From positions 66,510,606 to 66,574,605 of the forward strand of contig OY288243.1 of assembly GCA_958450325.1 (NCBI GenBank): a stretch of 64,000 nt of DNA. Reading direction: 5' to 3'. Shown here in pieces: positions 11,527-21,234 of the stretch. How positions within the stretch are numbered: position 1 is the first letter of the stretch; every line of letters begins with the position of its first letter. This DNA is from Agrostemma githago (lineage: Eukaryota; Streptophyta; Magnoliopsida; Caryophyllales; Caryophyllaceae). Made by a program: the position numbers and the translations under genes. The notes beneath the pieces are model-generated. The model saw only the letters and a program-made list of their open reading frames with translations, did not search any database and was not told the DNA's origin.

Positions 11527-13369
11527 TGATCGCCTCCCAATCGGATCGGTCGTTAACGAAAGACGGGGGATCAAACGATATTTGTAAAGACTCGAGATGA
11601 CACACAAAAACAAACAAGTATTCGTGGTAAGTCGAGTTCGGTCCACAGGGAACGGATGTGTTGACAAATTTAAAGCGATGTGTTTGATGTCTAGAGGGGG
11701 GTTTCTAAGGGTCGAGTCTATGCTAGAGGAATCACTACAAGAATGGCTAGGGGTAATTAATCTAGGGAAAGGCGTTAGAAAGAAGTCGGGATTCGGAACA
11801 TGGAATCTAAGAAGGTCGGGATCGAGTTTTTGTTGCAACGTTGATAAAGGGAGAATGCCACCTTTCGGTTTCTTCAACCAACCCACCTAAAAACCCGCTT
11901 TCGCGGCGAAGAAGGGTAAGTCTCTTGTTATGGTAATTTCTACCCCGAGTTTTCCCATATTGATAGAAACGAGTCAAGGTCGGTCTAGTTGGCCAGACTA
12001 AAACAACAATGACACAACAACCACAAGCAAGATAAACCAACATGCAAGCAGCCCACCAATACCCCTAAATTCAAATAATCCAAGTCTTCATCCCTAATCC
12101 CCCAACAAGAAATCTACTCACTAATCATAATGAAAGACAATAAAACATTAACTATGGAGAAACTAACTACAACATGCATATTAATTAGATCTAAGAAAAC
12201 TAACAACAATACGATGAGAAAACTACAATCTAACAATTACCCACTAAACTATGAAACTACCAAATTTATCTAGAGAATAATCTAGAACAACATGAACAAG
12301 ATCTAGAGAAACTAACTACACTAAGATGATCTAAACAAAACAATAATGAGAAAACTAAATTAAATCTAAACTAGAGATAAGAGAGTGGAAAGAAATGTAC
12401 CAACTATGAAGATCTACAAGAAATAAGAAGATTGTATGAATAAAGGTTGAATCTTTGATGGAGAGAATGAAGAACTTGTCACTAATCCTTCAATAAACCC
12501 AACAAATTTTCAATAAAACTTGAATAATCTTCTTACAAACTTGTAATCTAGAGAATTGATGATGTAAATTAAGTAGATCTACTACTAATTACTATGTAAA
12601 CTACTAGATTTTTAGAGAATTACTACTAGATTACTACTAATGGGATATTGTAACTACACTAATGAAAGCCTTACTACACTAATGGTGGGATCTAATGGAT
12701 TGTTATGAGGATGCCTTAGGCAACAAACTAGGGTAACATATATATAGTAATCTTCTTAATGGGTATTTAACCTAAAGCCCAAATCCACTTTATGCTCCAC
12801 TAGTGAGACAATCTTCCTTAGCATCTTCATGGGGTGAAACTTTGCCCTGCGGTCTTGACGATAATTCCCACCGGGTGAAATTTCACCCGGTCAGATTTTC
12901 TCATTTTTTTCCGTTTTTGGCACTTCTTTCCATCGGGCGAAATTTTACCCGGTGGGCGAAATTTTGCCCGGTTGGAAGTCTCGGAAAATCTCCGGGGAGA
13001 CATTTTTACCGTCGGGTGAAATTTCGCCCGGTGGTGTCTCACCGGGTGAAATTTCGCCCGGTCATTCTGCTGGCCTCTTTCCTTGTCTCATTCTTCGTTA
13101 ATTGATTGGATGGCTTTAAACTTTAAGTTGTGTGCTTTACTCTTAGGACGGTATTCCCTTTTCTTGTGCTCGTGGAAGCTCGATCGTGATTTCGGTGCCA
13201 AATCCTATCAAAATCGATAGAAAAACTACCAAAAACACATAAAATGCACAAGAGGGACTCTAATGCGAGAAGTACACAAAATATGGCGATAATCGCACTC
13301 TAAACTCGCAAAACGAGGGAAAAACGGGTCTAAATGAGGGGGAAAACGGTCTAAATTTAGCACACAACA
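11527..13369 (-). repeat. 5' LTR of the Athila-like element (complete)
   Basis: 1843 bp with TG...CA ends (TG at 11527, CA ending at 13369). The last 1.3 kb match 1-1341. It carries the palindrome array at 12867-13063 and a minus-strand TATA-like stretch near 12737-12747 that could belong to the element promoter. It adjoins the interrupted protease of the Ogre/Tat-like element at 13370. Confidence 0.92.
12867..13063. repeat. Array of near-perfect palindromes in the 5' LTR
   Basis: Same array as in the 3' LTR. The copy at 12869-12892 is a perfect 22-bp palindrome; its counterpart at 829-851 has one arm mutated. Other copies lie near 12927-12950, 13011-13034 and 13040-13063. Confidence 0.85.
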
Positions 13370-14273
13370 GTTTGACGGCCCCAGCAACCGGTTTTGGGCT
13401 TCCGTCAAAAGCCTGGATGGTTTGCGTCGTTGGGAGATAATCGGCCTCGGTGATGCCAAGGGCCTTAGCAGTCCTTAAAGGAAGGACGTTTACAGCGGAC
13501 CCGTCATCGATCAGGGTCATCGGGAGATACTTGCCCCGGCAGATGACCGTAACGTAAAGGGCTAAGTTGTGGGTCGTCCCGAACGGTGGCAAGTCGGACT
13601 CTGAGAAGGTGATGAGTGGGTCTTCTTCCCTTGATTTGCTCTTGAGATGGAGCATGATGGTGGCTACCATTTCAGTTGGGGTAAGCAATGAGTCGACCTT
13701 GATTTGGTCGAGGGCCTTAGTAAGCGCCTCTCGATGTGCTTGGGAACTAACCAAAAGCTGTCATATGGTGAGATCCACTCGAGCCCTTTTTAGCTGTTTG
13801 ACCAGAGCCGTATCAGCATTTGGCTCTTCAGGGGTTGATTCGACCTTGGCTGGCTCGGTGGCAGCCTCCGGGGCGGAGCGGCCGGTGGTGACGTGGTGGC
13901 TGCGGGCCAAGGCTTTGCATTTAGCCTTCCGGACTTCCTCAGGGGTGATAGGGACAGCTTCCCCTTTTGGTAAGTAAACGTCGTCTTCATCGTCGTTCCA
14001 TATCCCATTAATTTGTGGGATAAGAGGAGAAATTAGATGAGAACAGTCGATCACGTCTCCAGAGAAGATGGCATGGGTACTGAACGGGTTTTCTTTATTG
14101 CTCGGTTTGTCTCCGGGCATTGGTATTTTTCCGCTTTCGATCAAGTCCTGGATGAGATGTTTCAACTTCCAGCACTTTTCTGTGTCGTGCCCATTACCTC
14201 GGTGATAATGACAGTAGGCCTGGATATTATAGCTTTTGGATCGTTTCAACCCATACGAATCTGCTATGAACAC
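13370..14273 (-). pseudogene. Ogre/Tat-like gag C-terminus and protease fragment
   Basis: Minus-strand frame beginning near MFIADSYGLKRSKSYN. It shows the Tat-type knuckle CHYHRGNGHDTEKC at about residues 21-34, then KHLIQDLIESGKI. After an in-frame TGA (13761-13763, at a position where relatives have Trp) the frame continues as LLVSSQAHREALTKAL and an aspartic protease, LIDDGSAVNVLPLRTAKALG. At 13370 the frame is cut by the Athila-like LTR, so RT, RNase H and integrase lie left of the window. Most of gag is missing between the PBS and 14273, probably by an internal deletion around 14275-14340. Confidence 0.85.
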
Positions 14274-14455
14274 CTTTTGACATATCCAATTTGGACTACA
14301 TCAATGGTATAGTGGGACGTCGGTCACCAGTACCGGCCCAGGAAAATATGGGGTTATGCATGAACCGTAAAACTAAAACGTGTATTGTACTAGTCAAACG
14401 ATTTCTATTCGAGTCTCACCCTGAGGATGCCGATGGTAAGTCACGCATCAGTTAA

Positions 14456-14473
14456 TCCCCAGCGGAGTCGCCA
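14456..14473 (-). other. Primer binding site of the Ogre/Tat-like element
   Basis: Minus strand TGGCGACTCCGCTGGGGA, three bases from the LTR. This is the tRNA-Arg type PBS known from Ogre elements (from memory). Confidence 0.85.
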
Positions 14474-14476
14474 AAT

Positions 14477-16760
14477 TGTGGACATGACATAGGTCCACCC
14501 CGACGCGGCCACGCGCGGGTTTGGAGAGGCGAATGAATCTCCATATGAGATGAATCGAATTGAAATTTAAATCGAAGTGGAGTCGCCACCGAAATTTGTG
14601 GGAGTTCGGGCCCGTTCGAACCCACTCTATATCTTAGTGGGCCATGCACAAAGTATGGCCCATTCGGATGTCAGAGTTTATTGGGTTCGTCCCTTAGCAT
14701 TTGTTACCGATACCGACATTATCGGATACCGTGTATTGAATGACTCTCGTGTGCCAATGGATACGGACATCCGGAAACCATGGTTCTGAGTAAGGGGTGA
14801 GGGCACGTGTTGGGAAGTTCACAAAGAACACCCAACCCCGCCCGCACATTAGCGGCCTCTACTAAGATATCGTTTGATTTTGAAATACGCGCGTTAGTAA
14901 TACGATGAATGATATGCAAACATTGTTTTGCCTAAACATGCGAGAATTTGAATGGGTTGCTAAGTCGATTTAATGCATCTAAGTTGACGTCAAAGTTGTA
15001 TTTAGCATGCGAGGTTCATTTTAATATAATAAAACAAACAATGAATAAAATACAAAGACAAAGAACAAACGGGTTAGTAACGGTTTGTAAATTGAATAAA
15101 AGATGTAAATATGATATGATGCATGGTTTTGGAAAGATAGTTCACGTGATGGATTAAGAACGTGTTGACCGAGGTCAATAAAATTTCTATCGAAACCTGA
15201 AATATGCCGAAAAGCCCGTCGTTTTGTTAAAGAAAAGATGTTTGAAGAAATAAGACGGAATAGTTTTTTTATATTACGACTTTCAGGGACCTACGCGACC
15301 CGTGCGAGAGTGGCGCGACTCGCGTGGCCATGCGACTCGCACGGGACGCGTGCGACTCGCATGGCGGCCTGTTTCCGAAATTATTTTTTTAGCAAATCGA
15401 CAATTTTGTTAAACCGCGTATAAATATAGCATAATTTATACTCGACTTAAATTTGCGATATTCCTTATATTCAATATTCGATTATGAAATCGATATCAAA
15501 TATTCGGAATGATTTTTAGAAAAGATGTTTTGTAAATTGTTTTGAAAATCTAACTTAAAAAAACAATGTTAATTCTCTCCGCGTTGAAATCGTCGTATTT
15601 GTTTTTAAGACCATATGACGATTTTTTAGCATCAACGAGATTGATTTAGTTCCTTTTGGATACGATATCCGACTATGGAGTCGATATCGTATTTTAAGAA
15701 CGTTTGTTTTGTATAAAAAAATTATATTGTAGTATCGGTATTAGAAAAGAAAAAGAACGTGACGATGACCCATAAAAAAAATGGACCGACGACGCAAAAA
15801 GAAGGAAAAAGACGAGAGGAAGAGAGAGAGAAAGGAGAAGACGGGAATTTAATTTACACCCTCAACCTACATGCTTTGTATTCTCGGAACGGGGCTCGTC
15901 GGAATGTGGCTTGGGCACGGGAGCGTCGAGATGATGTGGGTGAGTTTATGGTGGTTTCGGTCGTGTAGGGTGTCGGGTAGAGGTGGCCGTTTTTTAAGGC
16001 TAAGGCGACGTGATCTCGGGTTGTATTATCGGTTGTTCGATGCTATGTGTGTGTGTGTGTGTTATTGCTAATGAATGTGTATGAGTTGTGAATGTTGTAT
16101 TGTCGGGAATTGTGTTGTGTTGTGAATTATTGATTCTGTATATGTTGTGTGGGAGGGTCCTATTTATAGGAGAGGTCCTCGATTGAAGCTAAGAGAGGTA
16201 ATCTTGCTTGGGTGACAAGAAATACCGGTTGAGATAGGAAAGGTAAGCAATTTGAGAGAAATGAGGATTCCCTTTCTTGGTGGGGAAGGCATTTGAGCCG
16301 ACTGGAAAGAAGAGTACTCGGCTGAGTACTCCTTGTGCTCGGTCGAGTGCTCGGTAGGATTCCTACAGGAGATCGAATTCTATCCTTACCGGAATTGTTT
16401 AATATTTTTTGTAGCTGATTTTTTGTAGTGTTTGAGCTAAAACTGGACTCATGGGGTGACACGGCTGGTTTCTATGCCTCGGAAAATATCTTTGACCGGG
16501 TTTTGAGTCGATCGCTAAAAGACGGTTTTGCCCTCGGTGTCGGATTCGACCCAAATTAGTCTTATTCGACTCGAAATGACCCACTGGGCCTGAATTTGAG
16601 GTTGGTTTTGTGAGGTTTGTACTCCGTAAAAAGCCCAAGCCAAATGCCAATGGTTTCGAGCCCATATTTGAGTACGTTAAAGCATGTTTGCGTCCGATCA
16701 TCATCGGGTGTTCTTTGGAAACTGCTATAGACACTTAATGACCAAATGTGGGTGTCTAGA
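14477..16760 (-). repeat. 5' LTR of the Ogre/Tat-like element (LTR family copy 1)
   Basis: 2284 bp. On the + strand it starts TGTGGACATGACATAGGTCC and ends GGTGTCTAGA, where copy 2 ends ...CTACA; the outer CA has mutated to GA. Two more copies are at 45794-48057 and 63705-64000. Internal marks are a GCGACTCGC-type short repeat near 15296-15362, a (GT)n near 16048-16061, and the minus-strand TATA box at 16161-16168. The small ORFs inside are not gene-like. Confidence 0.9.
16161..16168 (-). promoter_or_regulatory. LTR promoter TATA box (Ogre-like)
   Basis: TATAAATAGG on the minus strand. It is conserved at the same place in the solo LTR (47459-47466) inside GGACC...TATAAATAGGACC, which supports a real core promoter. 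Confidence 0.65.
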
Positions 16761-18257
16761 ACTTCGTCAGCCACGCGCTGGGACCGGCAGAAAAGAACTA
16801 CCCAATGGTAGAAACGGCGGCGTACGCCGTAGTCGTGGCCGCCCGGAAGCTGCGCCCGTACTTCGACGCACACCCAGTGATCGTCCTCACAAACATGCCT
16901 CTTGAAAAATCCTTGGAAAAATTCGAGAAGTCGGGGTGAATGTTGAAGTGGGCCGTCGAACTGAGTGGTTTGGGAATAACATACAAGTCAAGAACGACGA
17001 TAAAAGCTCAGGCGTTGGCAGACTTCATAGCCGAGTGTTCCCACTCGGAGGAAGATGATCCACCATCAGGACGGGTCGGCCACCAGCAACGGTTCGGGAG
17101 CCGGTGTTGTCCTAACAAGTCCCGACGGCCAGGAATTCGAGCACGCTCTAAGATTCACCTTTCAGACATCCAATAATGAAGCCGAATACGAGGTCGTCTT
17201 GGCCGGCATTCATCTCGCCAGGGCCGCCGGCGCCGAACGAATCGTACTGTCAACAGATTCGCAGCTGATGACGAATCAAATCAACGGGGAATACAAGGCC
17301 AGAGAACCCTCAATGGCGCTCTACCTGAAAAGGGTAAAGGAAGAGCTGTCCCAGCTCCAGTCATATGAGATCAAGCAAGTGCCCAGATCGCAGAATAACC
17401 GGGCGGACGCATTGTCGAAACTAGCAAGCTCAAGCTTACAAGATATCCGACGGTCGGTCTGGGTAGACGTCAGGCAAAGGAAGAGCATTGCGACGAATGA
17501 GGACAGCCAGGACGGAATCCACAATATAGAGCACGAGAGCGACAGCGACTGGCGGGCGCCTATCATCGAGTACATCCTCTACAAGCGATTACCGGAGGAT
17601 CCCGCCAAAGCAAAGCGAATGCCGACGACCGCCTCAAGGTACATAATAATAGAAGACCAGCTCTACAAAAGAGGAACCGCGGCACCGATACTAAGATGCC
17701 TAAAGCCAAGAGAGGCTGCGGAGGTACTGGACGACATCCACTCGGGGATGTGCGGACACCATATAGGCGGCAGGAATCTAGCACATAAGGCGGTCCGAGC
17801 CGGCTACTATTGACCGACCGCCTTACACGACGCTCGGGAGCTAACCAAAAAGTGCGGGAACTGCCAGATCCACTCGCCAGTAATACACGCGCCGGCAAGA
17901 GATCTTCAACCCATTCTGAGCCTCATCTCCTTTGCCCAGTGGGGGATGGACATCCTGGGACCCTTCCCTACGGCGACCGGAGGCAGGAAGTTCGTAATAG
18001 TAACAGTAGACTATTTCTCAAAATGGATAGAAGTGGAAGCCGTCCCAAATATCACCGAGTCGGCCGTGCGTAAGGTAATCTGGCGCAATGTTGTAACCCG
18101 GTTCGGTGTGCCCAAAGTACCGGTCTTCGATCACGGCCGACAATTCGACAACCCTCCCATAAGAGAATGGCTAGAAGGATTGGGAATTGTCGTTGCATAC
18201 TCAGTCGTCTGCCACTCCCAAACCAATGGCCAAGCCAGATTGAAGGTCAAAATGAGG
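16761..18257 (+). pseudogene. pol: Retand-like pol remnant: RNase H, second RNase H, integrase
   Basis: The frame opens inside the RT-linked RNase H (FVSHALG...KNYPMVETAAYAVV). A TGA follows near 16937 (relatives have Arg), then TIKAQALADFIAECSHSEED. A frameshift near 17050-17080 leads into a second, plant-type RNase H (NNEAEYEVVLAG, LSTDSQLMTNQINGEY, NRADALSKLASSSLQDIRRS). The integrase zinc finger is HSGMCGHHIGG...CGNCQ with an in-frame TGA at 17811-17813 in place of Trp. The catalytic core has WGMDILGPF and FDHGRQFDN, but the catalytic Glu expected in NGQAE is lost because the deletion junction turns it into NGQAR. Two RNase H domains are a hallmark of the Tat lineage. Confidence 0.88.
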
Positions 18258-18259
18258 CA

Positions 18260-19355
18260 GCCAGATTAAAGGTGTGGCCACCCTCTCCTTACCAATCCAC
18301 TTCATAACAGTAGGGAAGGCGCCAACAATCTCCCTATCTGACAGTCCCAGGCTGGATTCCCTCAAATCCAGACAGCGCCCCACCTCCTCATCACTCTCCA
18401 TATTGACACGAGCATCCGACTGGAACAACCGAGGAACAACCCATTGTCGAGCCGAGCGCACATACAAGAAGGCACCCTTCCATTTATGACAGTTTGAAAG
18501 TATGGGGTAAGAAGTAACGTACTTACCTCGCCGACCCAGAGCCCAATAGGAAGAGAACGGCACTACTTTGAAGTGCGCCATAAACCTGAACGCCTCCACC
18601 GAGGGCCTCCACTTCCTAAACCGGCACACCCAACAGTATGAGATGATGGCGCGAAAAGCCTGAGGAGTCAGCTGACCCAACGCCAGGTTCATACGACAGA
18701 ACACCTCCTCCACAAAGGGGTCAAGAGGAAAACGCAAACCAAACTTCAGAGACTCCACCGACACCCCCACACAGCCCTCAGGAGGAGAGCAAATTGACTG
18801 ACCCGGTTCCGGCAGCATATAGTCATAACCCTCTCCAAGAGGATAGAGCTTCTTGGCGGCGTCAAGACCGTCGGCGTTGAGTACCTTTTGACGCCAATCC
18901 TCATCCACCAAAGTATGGGCGTAACGAGGAAAACGGCCACCACTCTCAATATTCTCTAACCGCCCTTCTGCCGACCCATAAGTGGAGGTCGGGGGGCAGA
19001 GAGAGGGCCCCTCCACCTCAGAAGAATCCCCCCTACGAGGGGCGCCTTTCCGAAGGCGACGCCGTAAAATCATTGAACTACCTCCAGCCACATCCCCCCC
19101 AGAAACGCCAGAAGACAGCGCTTCTTCACCGCCCCCCGCAAGATTGAAGGTCAGCCCCTCTCGAAGAGGCCCGCAAGCAGAAATACGCAAGGTTCGAAGA
19201 GGGACCGGGGATAAAGGCTCCACCACCTCTACAGACGCGTCAGAGAACGCGTCGCCGGCATCTTCCCCAGATCTACTGACCTGGACCCTGTCGTACGCCG
19301 ACATCGCCTCGTCACCCTCCTCCTCAAAACAAACGCGACGGGAACGGGTGGACAT
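18260..19355 (-). pseudogene. Antisense ORF of the Retand-like remnant ('putative gypsy type transposon' domain), C-terminus deleted
   Basis: ATG at 19355 (MSTRSRRVCFEEEG). The first 130 residues are Ser/Pro/Arg-rich and probably disordered. The conserved domain follows (PPEGCVGVSVESLKFGLRFP, then LDPFVEEVFCRMNLALGQL). It aligns by eye with the antisense protein of the young element (PPEGCVAVYHKALEFGLRFP). Domains of this kind are annotated in plants as putative gypsy-type transposon proteins; function is unknown. The frame is lost at the deletion junction with integrase, so the coiled-coil C-terminus present in the other copy is missing. A TATA box lies at 19555-19562. Confidence 0.8.
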
Positions 19356-19554
19356 GATGCAGAAGCAAAGAAATAAACAAAAGACAAGAAGGGATAGGAG
19401 ACTAACCTAGACACGCCGGCAAAACTAGAACTCCCGCGGCAGGAGACGGCGACCTAACAAAAACAAGAGGTGAAAAGGGTAGAAGCGGGGGTGTGCTTTG
19501 CTCTTAGTGAGAAAATAGGAAATGCAAATGAGGGCAGGTGAGGAAAAGAGCACC

Positions 19555-19562
19555 TATTTATA
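19555..19562 (-). promoter_or_regulatory. TATA box of the antisense ORF
   Basis: Minus strand TATAAATAGG, about 200 bp before the ATG at 19355. A C/T-rich leader follows, typical of a plant core promoter. The young Retand-like element has a TATA box in the matching position. Confidence 0.65.
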
Positions 19563-20011
19563 CAAAGGGGGCTCCCTAGGGCCACCCACAGAATACCTGA
19601 CAGGAGACAGATGGCATTCAATGCAACTTGAAGAGTGCAGAATACAAAAAGACAACACAAGGAAAGGGGGCAGACAAATTGAAAAGCGTAATTTTTGCAC
19701 AAAACACAAGGGTCCACATTCAATAAATAAGTCAAACTTACACCCAGACGGCCTAACAACCGCAGCCAAAGGGAACCGGCATCCCAATAATACAAGGTCG
19801 GTATTTGAAAAACAAAGTCAAAAAGGGCCGGCAACCCCCAAACTACACAATCCGACTAAAAAACTACCTAAAATAAGCAAAAGAGCGACAGAATGAAAGT
19901 TGAGGACCACCCGCGAAGCACCACCGACATAACCACACTGCCAAAAGTAGACCACCTTCCCCATCTGCTGACCTCAACCGGCAAAACGAGATCCGACCAA
20001 GTAGGGGGGCT

Positions 20012-20532
20012 CTAATCCATTTCTTCCCCATCAGTATCCTCTTGAGGAAGGGAGGAAGCCGAGATGGAAGTAGAAGACGAGGAGGCGGGAGAAGAAGGAG
20101 GGGCACGAATCCCACGAAGGATATCAAAACCCTCCGCCATTTCGCCCAAGGAATCACTAGGGCATAAGGGTCCGGCCATCCACGACGGTCCGGATGAGCG
20201 ACTGCTCGAAGAATAGGAGCCGGAGGAGTCACCCGAGGACGGACAATCCGAGTCAACGTCCGGCTCAGAAACCCCAAAGTGCACCCTGGCCCTCCGGCGG
20301 CGGCGACTACGGTCACCACCATGAGAACATCCGACAGCCCCCCAGCAGGAAGAGAGGGAGGAGGGACTGCGGCGACAGGTGCCGGTAGACGTGACGGGGG
20401 CCCACGGGACACCCAGCGCCCGAACACGGGTTTGGAAGTCTCCGGGGAAGGAGAGCGCTTCTGACGCCTGACGGGAACTCGGGGATGCTCCACAGTGTAC
20501 GGGGGAGAGTTGCTGCCAGAAGAAGAAGACAT
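20012..20532 (-). pseudogene. Second, upstream antisense ORF of the Retand-like remnant (Ser/Arg/Asp-rich), frameshifted
   Basis: ATG at 20532 gives MSSSSGSNSPPYTVEHPRV, then VRRQKRSPSPETSKPVFG. A better continuation in a neighbouring frame is DRSRRRRRARVHFGV followed by a Ser/Asp-rich tail (EPDVDSDCPSSGDSSGS ... DTDGEEMD) ending at 20012, so one frameshift in the middle is likely. No known domain is recognised. It holds the same position and has the same character (basic first half, acidic Ser/Asp-rich end) as the ORF at 33971-34555, though I cannot align them residue by residue. It is preceded by a TATA box at about 20597-20605. Confidence 0.55.
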
Positions 20533-20596
20533 AATTGAGCAAAGTTTATGAAGAATGAAATAAGGAAGTAATGTTAGAAATGACAAAAAATAGAGG

Positions 20597-20605
20597 GTAT
20601 TATAT
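20597..20605 (-). promoter_or_regulatory. TATA box of the small antisense ORF
   Basis: Minus strand ACTATATAATACC about 65-75 bp before the ATG at 20532, a suitable distance for a short leader. Confidence 0.55.
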
Positions 20606-20826
20606 AGTAACTACATGTCATGCATGCACCACATTAAATGCACAACTACCCAGCAACCTAGGGAAGAGTAAAGGTCATCATTACCTCTAAAGACACCCTA
20701 GGCACGGATAGGGAAGGCGAACGGACTCTCTTCAAGACGCCAGCAACCCTGTGACGCCTCGCCCTGGCACTGATCACTGGAGCCAGCCTATGATGATCCT
20801 TGGCAGGCAGCTAGCGATGGGGCAAT

Positions 20827-21234
20827 TGATGGGGGTCGGCACCACAGGTAGCCGGTAAGCGGTAACCGGCAATTCAGGGACACGCTTCACCCAGCAATCG
20901 AATCACGCCGACTCCCCGTGGCGGAGGGAGACGCCGGCAGTACAATCCGTACGACTCTAGCCCTGTAAGTACCAAGAGAGCCACCACAAGAAAGGGGACA
21001 CAAAAGATATACAAGATATCATCTCTCTAAAAAGCTAAGTTATATCCTCCATAATCCTAGATGGACTTCTTAGCCCACGTAACTGACTTGAACATCGGAG
21101 AGGCAGCCTCGGACCCCCTCCAAGGCCCTTGTGTGCTCCTTGTGCAGGTCAGGAGCTCAGAGCTTACCAGGGACGAAGAAGGAGATTGCCGGCCATACCC
21201 GGCTGGAGGTCTGTGATTGTTTGACACCTAAACA
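20827..21234 (+). repeat. 3' LTR of the Retand-like remnant
   Basis: Starts TGATGGGGGTCGGC, closely matching the LTR start of the young element (TGATTGGGGTCGGC in its own sense). It ends ...ACACCTAAACA at 21234. The preceding ATGGGGCAAT resembles the PPT of the young copy (GAGGGCCAAT). About 408 bp, shorter than the 673-697 bp LTRs of the young element. Ends were set by homology and TG...CA, so they are approximate. Confidence 0.7.

Larger units (their letters stand above)
1..13369 (-). mobile_element. Athila-like Ty3/gypsy LTR retrotransposon (3' LTR cut by window edge)
   Basis: A Ty3/gypsy element read on the minus strand. Order in element sense: 5' LTR 13369-11527, PBS, gag, protease, RT, RNase H, integrase, a spacer with palindromes, an extra ORF after pol, a long non-coding 3' region, PPT, 3' LTR from 1341 leftwards. 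LTR termini are TG...CA and window base 1 corresponds to base 12042 of the right LTR, so about 515 bp of the 3' LTR lie outside. The extra ORF and the protease motif CDLGASVSLLP are typical of the Athila/Calypso lineage. Several stops and frameshifts make it non-autonomous, although the two LTR copies are still very alike. It sits inside the protease region of an Ogre/Tat-like element; the 5 bp after the right LTR are GTTTG and the matching TSD lies left of the window. Confidence 0.92.
13370..16760 (-). mobile_element. Ogre/Tat-like LTR retrotransposon, 5' portion
   Basis: Element sense is minus: 5' LTR 16760-14477, PBS, short leader, truncated gag, protease. It is interrupted at 13369/13370 by the Athila-like element. 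It is itself inserted into the RNase H coding region of a + strand Retand-like element at 16760/16761, since the Retand-like reading frame resumes exactly there. The expected 5-bp TSD partner of ACTTC lies outside the window. Confidence 0.85.
16761..21234 (+). mobile_element. Retand-like Ty3/gypsy (Tat group) element, 5'-truncated and internally deleted
   Basis: Order on the + strand: RNase H and integrase part of pol; a deletion junction near 18236-18260; an antisense ORF of the 'putative gypsy type transposon' family (19355-18260, minus); a second, smaller antisense ORF (20532-20012, minus); a PPT-like stretch; a 3' LTR (20827-21234). The 5' half lies left of the window beyond the Ogre-like insertion. 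The pol sequence is clearly related to the young element at 32923-44935 but diverged, and it has several stops, so it is an older copy. Confidence 0.88.

Noticed and set aside
14275..16139. Small ORFs inside the Ogre-type LTR (for example 15759-16071)
   Set aside because: Not conserved in the solo LTR copy at 45794-48057 and without domains.
18982..19896. Plus-strand ORFs opposite the antisense ORF of the Retand-like remnant, and ORFs at 19454-19834
   Set aside because: The minus-strand frame has the recognised domain; these are shadows or leader sequence.
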